NCBI GenBank assembly: GCA_030433135.1
Contig: JAUILF010000004.1
Coordinates: 1 to 54,838, forward strand
DNA length: 54,838 bases
Direction of reading: 5' to 3'
Source of the DNA: Bacteroidia bacterium
Lineage (GTDB): Bacteria > Bacteroidota > Bacteroidia > Chitinophagales > Saprospiraceae
The notes under the pieces are model-generated. The model saw only the letters and a program-made list of their open reading frames with translations, ran no database searches and was not told the DNA's origin. Below, in pieces: positions 25,372 to 33,919 of this stretch. The position numbers and the translations under genes were made by a program. How positions within the stretch are numbered: the first letter of the stretch is position 1; the number at the start of each line of letters is the position of its first letter.

Positions 25372-26370
25372 TCAGGGTACTTCTACTGTATTTAGAATTT
25401 CTCGAATGATATCTTCCTGAGATATATTCTCGGCCTCAGCTTCATAGGTGAGACCAATTCGGTGTCGTAATATATTTTCACAAACCGACCTCACATCTTC
25501 AGGAATCACAAACCCACGTCTTTTGATGAAGGCATGTGCTTTGGCAGCAAGACCCATATTAATAGTAGCTCGGGGACTGGCACCATACTGGATAAGTAGT
25601 TCCAGGTTCTCAAGCCCAGCATCCCTGGGCTGCCGGGTGGCAAAGACGATATCGAGAATATACTGTTCGATTTTGTCATCCATATACACTTTGCCGACCG
25701 TCTTTCGGGCCCGTAATACATCCTCCGGACTTATCCTGGTCTCGATCTTACCAAAAGACTCTTCATTGAGGTTGCGACGTAAAATCTCTCTCTCCTCCTC
25801 CTTGCTGGGATAGTCGATATTTACCTTCAACATAAAACGATCCACCTGTGCTTCAGGCAATGGATAAGTACCTTCCTGTTCAATAGGGTTTTGCGTAGCT
25901 AGTACCAGGAAGGGTTCTTCCAGCTTGAATGTCTCATCTCCAATGGTCACCTGCCTTTCCTGCATGGCTTCTAGCAGGGCGCTTTGCACTTTAGCCGGGG
26001 CCCGGTTAATCTCGTCAGCCAGAATAAAATTGGCAAAAACCGGCCCTTTCCTTACCGTAAAATCCGACTCGCTCGGATTGTAAATAAGTGTTCCTATAAT
26101 ATCCGCAGGTAAGAGATCGGGTGTGAACTGAATTCGACTAAAGTCACCATGTACAGCAGAAGCCAGGGTCTTAATAGCAAGGGTCTTTGCCAGTCCGGGT
26201 AACCCTTCGAGCAATACATGTCCCTTCGTAAGCAACCCAATCAGCAGTTGCTCCATCATCTTTTCCTGGCCCACAATCACCTTCCCCGTCTCCGAAAAGA
26301 GGTCATCGATAAATGCACTTTCTATATATATCTGCTTGTTTAAAGCTTCAATATCAAGGGCTGGTTGCAT
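25372..26370 (-). CDS. MoxR family AAA+ ATPase
   Basis: 332 residues. Walker A GLPGLAKT, Walker B FILADEINRAP, sensor LATQNPIEQEGTYPLPEAQ and the arginine-finger region DRFML are all present. It is the first gene of the moxR-DUF58-bat operon and is likely the chaperone-like motor for the VWA partners. The ATG at 26370 gives MQPALDIEALNKQ. It is divergent from an exported protein gene across 109 bases; no clear promoter box was found there. Confidence 0.95.
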   Translation of the reverse strand: MQPALDIEALNKQIYIESAFIDDLFSETGKVIVGQEKMMEQLLIGLLTKGHVLLEGLPGLAKTLAIKTLASAVHGDFSRIQFTPDLLPADIIGTLIYNPSESDFTVRKGPVFANFILADEINRAPAKVQSALLEAMQERQVTIGDETFKLEEPFLVLATQNPIEQEGTYPLPEAQVDRFMLKVNIDYPSKEEEREILRRNLNEESFGKIETRISPEDVLRARKTVGKVYMDDKIEQYILDIVFATRQPRDAGLENLELLIQYGASPRATINMGLAAKAHAFIKRRGFVIPEDVRSVCENILRHRIGLTYEAEAENISQEDIIREILNTVEVP

Positions 26371-26479
26371 GGTTAATAGTTTAAATCTAAGTTATGATCA
26401 GCTTGTTTTCCATTTGAAGGGCGTAAAATTGGTAATTTTTACCCAGAATCCACAAATAATACCGACCCACCGGCTTGAG

Positions 26480-27118
26480 ATGATGCACTTGTTTAACGTA
26501 GATTTAACCGGATCAGTGCTTCCCGGTTTACTTATTCAGTTGGCTTTGGCCTGCTTATCTATGCAAATGCTGTCAGCACAGCAAACAAATAAACAGGTCG
26601 CCAATACGCACATCAATGAACTTCGCAACGGCACCCTGGTTTTTATCATTCCCTCTTACGGCCAAAAGATTGAGGTTTTACAAGATCTTTTGCTGCAAAA
26701 TGATCTCAGTGAAAAAGAGAGAAAAAGGACCGAGAAGGTCCTGCAGAGGACACAGTCGGAGCAGGACAGCTTCGCTACAGCTCTACGCCATGCAGTAGAT
26801 CTTGAATACCATTTTTCGGCATACGCTTTTGAAAAGGCAGACTCAACTCCACTGCACAACAATACAGAAGGGCTGCAGCAACCATTTTACTATGTTAAAA
26901 GGGGAACGACGGAAAGTGGTGCTGATGCCTTGTTAATCATGGATGATTCGGGTAACACCCTGGAAAAGCCCTTTCCCTATTATGTCCGGTTGGTCAAGGT
27001 GTCAGCCATTTTCGACTCCTTTTTTGGAGTGGCAGAGTACGAATGGAAGGATCTTAGCAAGGTTATCAATAAAATGAATCGGAATCTGCACAAGTTCTAT
27101 GGTATTAAACCCGAGTAA
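26480..27118 (+). CDS. Exported protein of unknown function
   Basis: About 212 residues. Start at ATG 26480 (26483 is an equal alternative), giving a signal peptide rich in Leu and Ala up to MLSAQQ. Longer frames to 26336 would overlap moxR. The mature part opens with NELRNGTLVFIIPSYGQKI, has a charged helix (LSEKERKRTEKVLQRTQ), and ends with a region around FPYYVRLVKVSAIFDSFF. I do not recognise the family. It ends six bases from the convergent lipoprotein gene of the two-component operon. Confidence 0.6.
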   Translation: MMHLFNVDLTGSVLPGLLIQLALACLSMQMLSAQQTNKQVANTHINELRNGTLVFIIPSYGQKIEVLQDLLLQNDLSEKERKRTEKVLQRTQSEQDSFATALRHAVDLEYHFSAYAFEKADSTPLHNNTEGLQQPFYYVKRGTTESGADALLIMDDSGNTLEKPFPYYVRLVKVSAIFDSFFGVAEYEWKDLSKVINKMNRNLHKFYGIKPE

Positions 27119-27124
27119 GCATAC

Positions 27125-27466
27125 TCAAATGCCTACTTCCATGCTATCGATCGTATCAACACCTGGAACCTTGATTCCAATCGTGTCAACCTGTGGTTCA
27201 AAGTGAGGTCTTGATGGCTTAAGTGGCTTTGGTGGCCGGGTCAGAGAATCTAACCTCACACGTATCGGGTTTAATCTCAAGAGACTATCGGCCGTTCTAC
27301 TGGCATCTTCCCACATCTTATCCCAACATCTTTGTTTTTCAGCGGCTATGAATACGTCGAGTTTGGCCTGAACTCTTTCCTGGATCAGCTGTTCAGCCAA
27401 TTCATCCCGGTTGCCACCACATCCGATCACAAGTATAATGATGCTAACCCAGAAGATCCTATTCAT
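27125..27466 (-). CDS. Small lipoprotein, last gene of the two-component operon
   Basis: 113 residues with lipobox VIGC (MNRIFWVSIIILVIGCGG). The mature part is a charged helix (LAEQLIQERVQAKLDVFIAAEKQ) followed by a proline-rich tail (LTRPPKPLKPSRPHFEP). It overlaps the previous lipoprotein gene by eight bases. It shares layout with that neighbour: a Cys-Gly start, one helix containing a single internal Cys, and an acidic-aliphatic face. A distant duplication is possible. No family recognised. Confidence 0.65.
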   Translation of the reverse strand: MNRIFWVSIIILVIGCGGNRDELAEQLIQERVQAKLDVFIAAEKQRCWDKMWEDASRTADSLLRLNPIRVRLDSLTRPPKPLKPSRPHFEPQVDTIGIKVPGVDTIDSMEVGI

Positions 27467-27752
27467 TTAGCTCTAGAATTTGTCGTATTTCAGCCATTCT
27501 CGCCTCCATCAAAGAATCCACTATAGGTTGAAAATGAACTTCTCTGTAAGCCTCACATGAGTCTGCTAATTGCAGTGTCCATTCTTTTCTGGACGTGATA
27601 AACAAAGAATCAATGCGCTTTAGCTCCTCGGTTTGAAGGAAAATTTCTTTGGGACCACAACTACACAGAAAGAGGACCGCCACGAGCAGGTACAAGGTCA
27701 TACGAGGGTTGTATGGCTCTGTATAAATCCGGCCAGAATGAAAAAGCTTCAT
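27459..27752 (-). CDS. Small lipoprotein coupled to the response regulator gene
   Basis: 97 residues from the ATG at 27752, which overlaps the response-regulator stop (ATGA). An ATG at 27701 would give a more compact lipoprotein signal peptide, MTLYLLVAVLFLCSC, and an 80-residue product; which is used is open. The lipobox is LCSC followed by GPKE. The mature part is one long charged helix (RIDSLFITSRKEWTLQ, IVDSLMEARMAEIRQIL). It may report envelope state to the sensor kinase (inference from position only). Confidence 0.6.
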   Translation of the reverse strand: MKLFHSGRIYTEPYNPRMTLYLLVAVLFLCSCGPKEIFLQTEELKRIDSLFITSRKEWTLQLADSCEAYREVHFQPIVDSLMEARMAEIRQILELNE

Positions 27753-28450
27753 GAGGAAACCACAAGTTTAAAGCCTACTGAATGCACGTTTTCGATAATG
27801 ATTTCAGGGTCCGAAGATAAATATTTACGCATTCGGCTGATGAATACATCCAGGCTGCGACCCATGAAATAATCGTCCTCACCCCATATCTCAATTAAAA
27901 TGTCAGACCTCTTACAGATCTGATCCTTGTTTTGCAAAAGTAAATGCAGCAGGGCACCCTCTCTTTCGGTAAGCGTTTTCTGATCCGTAGGAGAGTGTAG
28001 TTTGAGGTTGGAATGATCGTACTCAAAATGACCAAAGACAAACCGGTTTCGATCATCTGGCCCACTAACTTTATGGCGCTTCAGAAAGACACGTATCTTA
28101 TAACTTAGTTCTTCTATACTAAATGGCTTGGTGACGTAGTCGTCTGCACCCAGTGCAAAACCTTTGAGCCGGTCTTCTTTCATAGGCTTGGCACTGAGAA
28201 ACAGGATGGGTACTTCCTGATTTCGTTTGCGAATCTCCTCTGCCAGGGTAAAACCATCGACCCCTGGTAACATGATATCCAACACAGCCAGGTCAAAATC
28301 AAGATCCCTGATTACTTCCATGGCACTGGTTCCATCCGAACAATGAATGATTTGGTATCCGTTTCTTTCCAGATTATCCCTGGTGATGAATCCCAGGGTT
28401 TCATCGTCTTCAACATACAGTATTTTGGCAGGTTGTATTTCTTCGGTCAT
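27749..28450 (-). CDS. OmpR-family response regulator
   Basis: 233 residues. Receiver domain with acidic pocket YVEDDE, phosphoacceptor Asp58 in FDLAVLDIMLPG, and Lys in YVTKPFS. It is followed by a winged-helix DNA-binding domain (TLTEREGALLHLLLQNKDQICKR, then DVFISRMRKYL). It is eight bases downstream of its cognate kinase gene, and its stop overlaps the first small lipoprotein gene. The pair resembles RprY/RprX of Bacteroides. A likely binding region with TTAAC repeats lies upstream of the operon. Confidence 0.93.
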   Translation of the reverse strand: MTEEIQPAKILYVEDDETLGFITRDNLERNGYQIIHCSDGTSAMEVIRDLDFDLAVLDIMLPGVDGFTLAEEIRKRNQEVPILFLSAKPMKEDRLKGFALGADDYVTKPFSIEELSYKIRVFLKRHKVSGPDDRNRFVFGHFEYDHSNLKLHSPTDQKTLTEREGALLHLLLQNKDQICKRSDILIEIWGEDDYFMGRSLDVFISRMRKYLSSDPEIIIENVHSVGFKLVVSS

Positions 28451-28457
28451 GGTTGGG

Positions 28458-29708
28458 TTACATTTTAATCGTCACCTCTGTCCCTTTACCCAGTTCACTT
28501 TGAATTTGCATATTCCATTGATGTTTACGCACAATTTGCCTGATATAGTGTAATCCCAAACCAAATCCCCTCACATTGTGAATGTTCCCGGATGGAACCC
28601 GGAAAAATTTCTGTCCCAATCTCTTTAGATGAATCTTATCGATTCCGATTCCTTTATCGGCTATGGAGAGCTCAATACCATCAGGATGACTGGAAGTCAC
28701 AATACTGATTGAAGGATTTGACTTCGAGTATTTTATTGCATTATCCAACAACCCATAAATCACATTGGATAGATGAAGTCTGTCAGCCAGCACCTGGGAG
28801 GAATGTGCATTCAGCTCGAGTTCTACATGGACATTTTCCTGTTCAAATCGGCTCTTCATTTGCTCGGTGATATCAAGGAGTAGTTCGTGTAATTCCAGTG
28901 GCTCCTTGCTAAGCACGGCTTTTTCACGGGAAAGACTTGCGATCTGCAAGACTCTTTCTACCTGCCGATTAAGCCGGGAAGCCTGCTGATGAATGATCTC
29001 TGCGTATTGTAATAACCTGCCATCCTCCTGGACTTTTTCGTTATCCAACATCACTTCAGAGCTGATCTTGATACTGGTTATGGGTGTCTTAAATTCATGG
29101 GTCATGTTGTTGATGAAATCCTTCTGGAGGTCTGATAGCTTTTTCTGTCGGAGAATGACATACGTAGCATAGCTAAAAAAGATAACAGCCAGGAAAAGGA
29201 TGGCTGTAAACAACAGTGGCAGCCACTGATTCTTCAGGATATAACCTTTGCGATTAGGAAAACGAACACCAAAATAGTAGGTAAACTCATCGTAGGTCGG
29301 CAGGTCATTGTTGCGTAAAAACGCATCGTCGGCCCCCACATAATTGCCATACACCATTTTATCTGTGTCACAATCGTAGATACCATATTCAAAGTCTACC
29401 GGAAGGGATACCGCTGCAAACTCCTCTTGCAGGAAATACTCCAGGTTATTGGCATCAATCGCATCTCTGATATTGACGATATAGTAGTCCTGAGAAACCT
29501 GGTTGACGACATTATATGCGGGAAGTTGAACCTGGTGCAGTTCAGAAATGGATTCAGCCACATTACGAAGGCAGATATGGACCTTTTCCTGAAAGGCATT
29601 TTCACCCAGGTCAAAGGCATTTTTAAGCCAGTATCCCTGTACAATACATATACAAATCAGAGCAAGGGCTCCCGAAATAACCACCTTCCAAATAGATGCA
29701 TTACTCAT
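28458..29708 (-). CDS. Sensor histidine kinase (RprX-like)
   Basis: 416 residues from the ATG at 29708; a TTG 36 bases earlier would add twelve residues before the first membrane helix and is less likely. Two transmembrane helices (about 7-25 and 165-185) enclose a periplasmic sensor of about 140 residues without a known fold. The kinase core is complete: H box MTHEFKTPITS, N box GLLDNAIKYS, G1 DKGIGI and G2 FGLGLHYI. It is the first gene of an operon with the response regulator and two small lipoproteins. It is divergent from the DUF1573 gene. Confidence 0.92.
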   Translation of the reverse strand: MSNASIWKVVISGALALICICIVQGYWLKNAFDLGENAFQEKVHICLRNVAESISELHQVQLPAYNVVNQVSQDYYIVNIRDAIDANNLEYFLQEEFAAVSLPVDFEYGIYDCDTDKMVYGNYVGADDAFLRNNDLPTYDEFTYYFGVRFPNRKGYILKNQWLPLLFTAILFLAVIFFSYATYVILRQKKLSDLQKDFINNMTHEFKTPITSIKISSEVMLDNEKVQEDGRLLQYAEIIHQQASRLNRQVERVLQIASLSREKAVLSKEPLELHELLLDITEQMKSRFEQENVHVELELNAHSSQVLADRLHLSNVIYGLLDNAIKYSKSNPSISIVTSSHPDGIELSIADKGIGIDKIHLKRLGQKFFRVPSGNIHNVRGFGLGLHYIRQIVRKHQWNMQIQSELGKGTEVTIKM

Positions 29709-29751
29709 TCCGTTGTTGAAGTTATCGCTATTACCAGGTGACAAAAAGCCG

Positions 29752-29836
29752 TTAACAGCTCATTAACAAGCCTTTGATGGTCATTAACGACATGGTCAAA
29801 CAGTACCGTGTAGGTTTGGGGTATTAAATTATTAAC
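29752..29836. promoter_or_regulatory. Repeated TTAAC boxes between kinase operon and DUF1573 gene
   Basis: TTAAC occurs at 29752, 29763, 29784 and 29832, three of them preceded by CAT or AT (CATTAAC twice). The spacings 11 and 21 bases put the first three on one DNA face, as for OmpR-type response regulators. They would serve the regulator encoded next door, for itself and/or the divergent DUF1573 gene. This is inference from spacing and position. Confidence 0.4.
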
Positions 29837-29855
29837 CATTTTCAAAACATCAAAA

Positions 29856-30248
29856 ATGAAAGCAAAATCGATTTTTCTACCACTTAGCATGCTGCTTATC
29901 TTTCTGATACCTGCCAATGCTGACCTGCCTGTGACCGAGCTGGTAAAATTTGACCGACTGACACATGATATGGGCACCATTGAACAGGGAGTCCCACAGA
30001 AAGTCACTTTTACACTAACCAATTATGCGGATGAGCCCTTAATCCTTACCAGGGTGAAGGGGTCATGCGGCTGTACTGCCACGGAGTATAGCAAGGATCC
30101 CATTATGCCCGGTGAGCAAACCGAAATAGAAGCAACGTACAATGCCAAATCATTGGGAGCTTTTAGCAAGACAGTCACTGTCCAGACCAACCTGCAGGAC
30201 GAAGCCATCGTATTGCACATCAAGGGAAAAGTAGTACAGGCATCCTGA
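29856..30248 (+). CDS. DUF1573 exported protein
   Basis: 130 residues with signal peptide MKAKSIFLPLSMLLIFLIPANA. The mature part is a single Ig-like DUF1573 domain, with FDRLTHDMGTIEQG and the typical GSCGCTA ... PGEQTEIEATYN. Such proteins are common and abundant in Bacteroidota; their role is not established. It is divergent from the kinase operon across the TTAAC-containing region and is followed by a strong hairpin at 30263. Confidence 0.9.
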   Translation: MKAKSIFLPLSMLLIFLIPANADLPVTELVKFDRLTHDMGTIEQGVPQKVTFTLTNYADEPLILTRVKGSCGCTATEYSKDPIMPGEQTEIEATYNAKSLGAFSKTVTVQTNLQDEAIVLHIKGKVVQAS

Positions 30249-30262
30249 TTCCGGGAAACTGT

Positions 30263-30304
30263 TGGTGGGATGAATCAGGGGTTCATCCCACCAGCTTTGT
30301 GTTT
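30263..30304 (+). terminator. Strong hairpin after the DUF1573 gene
   Basis: Perfect 12-base stem TGGTGGGATGAA (30263-30274) and TTCATCCCACCA (30282-30293) with a seven-base loop, then GCTTTGTGTTTT. The T tract is interrupted, so termination efficiency is uncertain, but the position 15 bases after the stop codon fits. Confidence 0.65.
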
Positions 30305-31289
30305 TATACAAAAAAAGGCTCTTGGTCATAAAATAGTGGGTCTGACACTTTATTAAAGACCTCTTTCCTCGACTTATTCATATCATCGTCTATGGCTTTT
30401 TAGCTGTCAGTTCTTGCCCTTGACCGCTACTGCTGGATTCCTTCTGTGGTCCACGACCGTGCGAAGTTCTGACAGTGTCGTCAGTAGCGGCCTTCTTCGT
30501 ATTTGCACTTCTCTCGCTTCCAGCGGGGCAAACTTTTGGCAGCAAAAGTTTGGCAAAACTGCCAGCAGCCCATTTGCACGGTCACATACTTGTTCTCCTC
30601 CACTGCATTCTATAAACTCGCTTTTGACTACTCTGTCTTTGCCAGGTAGTGACTAGGTCATATGACTTTATGGTCAGTTTTGGCCTCTGTTCTGCTCATA
30701 CAGTATAGCCTGCGGTCGCTCCAGAGAACCGACCCACCCGCTGACGCGGTTGATTTCACTCAAAGGTCCACCGGACCTTTGCTCTTGCTATACAAGAGGT
30801 CGTTCATCAACACTCGTGCAAAAGGGCTAAGCTGGAGGGATACAGACTCAATTCATTTGGAATATCAAGCAACATGGAAGTACAGGGCATGTCAGCTAGG
30901 AATTGTCGTCCTTCATATTTACATTGGTAACTAGAGAAAATAAGTCCAACATTCTGATTCTCTACTTTATTATAAGGGTTTGCACTGATCCTGTATACGT
31001 AGGAGTCCACAGAAAAACCAATCTCAGCCTTTCAAAAAACCAATAAGTTCCAGTTTATCCATACAAGATCTATCTATGTTACCGAGCCTAAGAGGTCTGG
31101 ACATAATAGAAATGGTGCAACACTCCAACAAAAGGCGCCAATACCAGTGGCCTGTATGGTCACCTGCATTTTAGTGATTTAAATTTGTACAATGGTTGCC
31201 ACAATCAAACCTCATCTGTAGTATTTAGCCTTTACATCTCGGTCTTATGATTTTAACACCAGGTATCTAACCAGCCTTTTCAATATGGT
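30305..31289. other. Non-coding, hairpin-rich region of about 1 kb
   Basis: No credible gene; open frames of 80-90 codons here lack domains. Three inverted repeats are clear: CCGCTACTG (30424-30432) with CAGTAGCGG (30482-30490); CAAACTTTTG (30529-30538) with CAAAAGTTTG (30543-30552); and CAAAGGTCC (30761-30769) with GGACCTTTG (30773-30781). Around 30731-30830 the order CCCACCCGCT, CGCGGTT, then a GAG-TC-TTC block and CAAAAGG loosely follows element R2, so this may be a diverged relic. The stretch 30830-31289 shows nothing recognisable. Confidence 0.5.
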
Positions 31290-31297
31290 TATCTTTG
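31290..31297 (+). promoter_or_regulatory. -7 box upstream of the DUF4271 gene
   Basis: TATCTTTG matches TAnnTTTG exactly and lies 25 bases before the ATG at 31322. No TTTG is found at the proper distance upstream, so only half the promoter is visible. Confidence 0.45.
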
Positions 31298-31321
31298 CCG
31301 ACGTTTTTTTGACGAGAGGGT

Positions 31322-32422
31322 ATGATTAGACTTTGGTTGGCAGGAATGGTAATGATATGGTGCGGTTTGGCTGTGCAGGCCCAATCCTCACTGCAAAACC
31401 CTTTTGATATCCAGGGTAGAAAGCCTGTGAGCACTGTTGACAGCTTGCAACCCCCTGCGCCAGAAGAATCCAAGGAGAAGGTTGCCGTTGAGATTCCTCG
31501 CGATTCTATTCCAGTCATGGAGAAGACAGATTCCTTGGCTGCACAGGAAATAATGTCATTAACAAAGGATCCTGCACACTTCCGGTCTATCTATCACATA
31601 CCCTTTGTTGCCGAAAATCTCCCGAATCCATGGCTAACGAATGAAACCCTGGCAGAGAGTAACCAAACTGTTGCAGATGTCAGTGACAACCAGACTGAAA
31701 AAGCAGAAACTGAAGATACTTCTACGGCAAGATTACTTGAAATAGAGAGCCTCACATCCGGCATGACCGAAGTCCATGTCAGCAAGCAAAATATCCGCAT
31801 CATCATGACTATTCTGAGTCTGTTGTTGCTGGCCGTACTTTTGACGATTAACCGCTCTATGATCAACAAGTGTTATCGTGCAATAGCAAACGACAATTAC
31901 CTCAGGTTCCTGTTTCGCGAGTACAACAGTATGCCATGGATGTACTGGATGTTCTACTTTCTGTTTCTCCTCAATCTCGGATTCTTCATCTATCTATTGG
32001 CCGGGTATTTCAGGGTGGATTTGAATAACTCACTCCCAAATCTACTCCTTTGTGTGGGTGTAGTCGTCCTGGTATATGTGGCAAAACACCTGGTCCTGAA
32101 TTTGCTGGGTAACACCTTTCCAGTCGAGAAGGAAACAGACCTGTACAGCTTTGTAACCATGCTGGTAAACAGCCAGTTAGGTCTGATTCTGGTGGCTGTC
32201 AACTTGCTGGTTTCATTTGCTCCACCTCAGGTAGTCTCTGTTGCAATCTGGCTGGGGATTGGCTCGATCATTCTTATGTATCTCTTCCGGATGCTGAAGG
32301 GTTTATTCATATCGAGCAGATTCATTACCGGCAATCAGTTTCATTTTTTTCTCTATCTTTGCAGCGCCGAAATTGCACCTTTACTAATATTGGGTAAGAT
32401 GGCCTTGGTCAATTTTGGGTAA
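31322..32422 (+). CDS. DUF4271 membrane protein
   Basis: 366 residues: signal-like N-terminus (MIRLWLAGMVMIWCGLAVQA), a low-complexity exported part of about 130 residues, then about seven transmembrane helices in the C-terminal half (for example IIMTILSLLLLAVLLTI and WMYWMFYFLFLLNLGFFIY). This architecture and the location directly before a uroporphyrinogen-III synthase gene are typical of DUF4271 in Bacteroidota. Function is unknown. The hemD-like gene starts 28 bases downstream. Confidence 0.85.
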   Translation: MIRLWLAGMVMIWCGLAVQAQSSLQNPFDIQGRKPVSTVDSLQPPAPEESKEKVAVEIPRDSIPVMEKTDSLAAQEIMSLTKDPAHFRSIYHIPFVAENLPNPWLTNETLAESNQTVADVSDNQTEKAETEDTSTARLLEIESLTSGMTEVHVSKQNIRIIMTILSLLLLAVLLTINRSMINKCYRAIANDNYLRFLFREYNSMPWMYWMFYFLFLLNLGFFIYLLAGYFRVDLNNSLPNLLLCVGVVVLVYVAKHLVLNLLGNTFPVEKETDLYSFVTMLVNSQLGLILVAVNLLVSFAPPQVVSVAIWLGIGSIILMYLFRMLKGLFISSRFITGNQFHFFLYLCSAEIAPLLILGKMALVNFG

Positions 32423-32450
32423 GTTGATTTTTTCATCCTAAAGGAATTGA

Positions 32451-33224
32451 ATGTCATCATCGAACGCAGAGGCAAAGAAGTATAAAAAGGTCAAAACGAT
32501 TCTTATCTCTCAGCCTAAACCAGAAAGATCTCCCTACCGGAATCTGGAAAGTAAATTTGGAATTAAGATCGATTATCGGCCTTTTATCCATGTAGAACCA
32601 GTAACTGAGAAAGAATTTAGAAAAACTCGTATCAGACCTGACGAGTATAGCGCTGTAATCTTTACCAGTCGAAATGCAATCGAACATTTCTTCCGCATGT
32701 GTGAAGAAATGCGCATCAAAATGTCACAGGACACCAAGTATTTCTGTCTTTCAGAAGCGGTAGCACACTACTTGCAAAAGTTTATAATCTACCGCAAACG
32801 AAAGGTGTTTGTGGGAAAACGCAAGATCGAAGACCTGTCCAACTATCTGAACAAGCATAAAGCCAACGAAAACTTCCTGCTACCCTGTTCTAACCTGGGA
32901 AGCAAACCGGTGGTAAAGTATCTTGAAGAAAATGATTTTGACTTCAAAGAAGCCATGATGTACAGGACTGTCAGTAGTGATCTTTCTGACTTGCGGGATA
33001 TATTTTATGACGTACTGGTGTTCTTTAGTCCACTGGGTATCACGTCTTTGTATGAAAATTTCCCGGATTTTAAGCAAAACGACACTCGTATTGCTGTCTT
33101 TGGCAACAGTACTACCGCTGCTGTAAAGGAAAGGGGTCTGACCATCAATATTGCTGCTCCGGCTCCGGAAACACCATCTATGACCATGGCGCTGGAAAAA
33201 TATATTGCTGAAGCAAACCAGTAG
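32451..33224 (+). CDS. hemD: Uroporphyrinogen-III synthase
   Basis: 257 residues. Closes and inverts hydroxymethylbilane to uroporphyrinogen III in haem synthesis. Visible family features: KTILISQPKPERSPYRNLE at the start, VEPVTEKEFRKTRIRPDEYSAVIFTSRNAIEHFF, MYRTVSSDLSDL, and VFFSPLGITSLYENF. The sequence is divergent, as usual for the family. The reading frame stays open after its TAG stop into the following Nudix gene (see findings). Cotranscription with the DUF4271 gene is likely. Confidence 0.9.
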   Translation: MSSSNAEAKKYKKVKTILISQPKPERSPYRNLESKFGIKIDYRPFIHVEPVTEKEFRKTRIRPDEYSAVIFTSRNAIEHFFRMCEEMRIKMSQDTKYFCLSEAVAHYLQKFIIYRKRKVFVGKRKIEDLSNYLNKHKANENFLLPCSNLGSKPVVKYLEENDFDFKEAMMYRTVSSDLSDLRDIFYDVLVFFSPLGITSLYENFPDFKQNDTRIAVFGNSTTAAVKERGLTINIAAPAPETPSMTMALEKYIAEANQ

Positions 33225-33287
33225 CTCATAACTACAGTACAACTTGAAAGGTATCGTTCTCACCTGCTATCCAGGTTAGCACGTACA

Positions 33288-33905
33288 TTGCCTGGCACCA
33301 AAGCTCAGCAACAAATGGCTGCCTACCGGGGAAGACTGACGTTCAACCCTTCACCAGACGCACGCCGGGCGGCAGTGCTTATCCTTTTGTTTCCATCAGA
33401 GGAGCAGGTCAGTACGGTTTTTATCGAGCGTGTAGAGCACATCAATGACAAACACAGTGGTCAAATATCTTTTCCGGGTGGGAGTCTGGAACCTGGTGAC
33501 AGCAGTGTGGAAGACTGTGCCCTCAGGGAATCTCACGAAGAGATCGGGGTTGACCCCTCATCGGTCAACATACTGGGAAGATTATCTCCATTGTATATTC
33601 CGGTTAGCAATTACCAAGTGACTCCAGTGATAGGGATGACCAACTCTACACCATCTTTTTTTCCGGAGGCAAGGGAAGTCTCATCCATTTTACCGGTATC
33701 TGTACAGACCTTCACACAGCCAGATGTCATTAAACGAATGGACATGAAAGTTCAGGCTGGTATCACCCTCAAGAATGTTCCCTACTATAATGTCAAATCC
33801 CGCGTCATATGGGGAGCAACTGCCATGATTATGAGCGAATTTCTACAACTTATTAGGGATGATGCTTCTCTTCCACCAAGTTCGTCATCAGCCCCCAGAC
33901 TCTGA
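33288..33905 (+). CDS. Nudix hydrolase, CoA pyrophosphatase (NudL) type
   Basis: 205 residues as written from a TTG at 33288. The Nudix box is GGSLEPGDSSVEDC followed by ALRESHEEIGVD, and the N-terminal motif LPGTKAQQQMAAY is that of NudL-type CoA pyrophosphatases, which hydrolyse CoA to phosphopantetheine and 3',5'-ADP. Homology-like sequence continues upstream in the same frame back to the hemD stop (LERYRSHLLSRLARTLPG). No ATG, GTG or TTG lies in that stretch, so the true start is uncertain. The gene ends 14 bases from a convergent gene. Confidence 0.85.
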   Translation: MPGTKAQQQMAAYRGRLTFNPSPDARRAAVLILLFPSEEQVSTVFIERVEHINDKHSGQISFPGGSLEPGDSSVEDCALRESHEEIGVDPSSVNILGRLSPLYIPVSNYQVTPVIGMTNSTPSFFPEAREVSSILPVSVQTFTQPDVIKRMDMKVQAGITLKNVPYYNVKSRVIWGATAMIMSEFLQLIRDDASLPPSSSSAPRL

Positions 33906-33919
33906 ACTCAATAAGGTGA

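Noticed and set aside
30414-30656. 80-codon frame in the hairpin-rich non-coding region
   Set aside because: It runs through perfect inverted repeats, has Ser/Thr-rich random composition and no start context.
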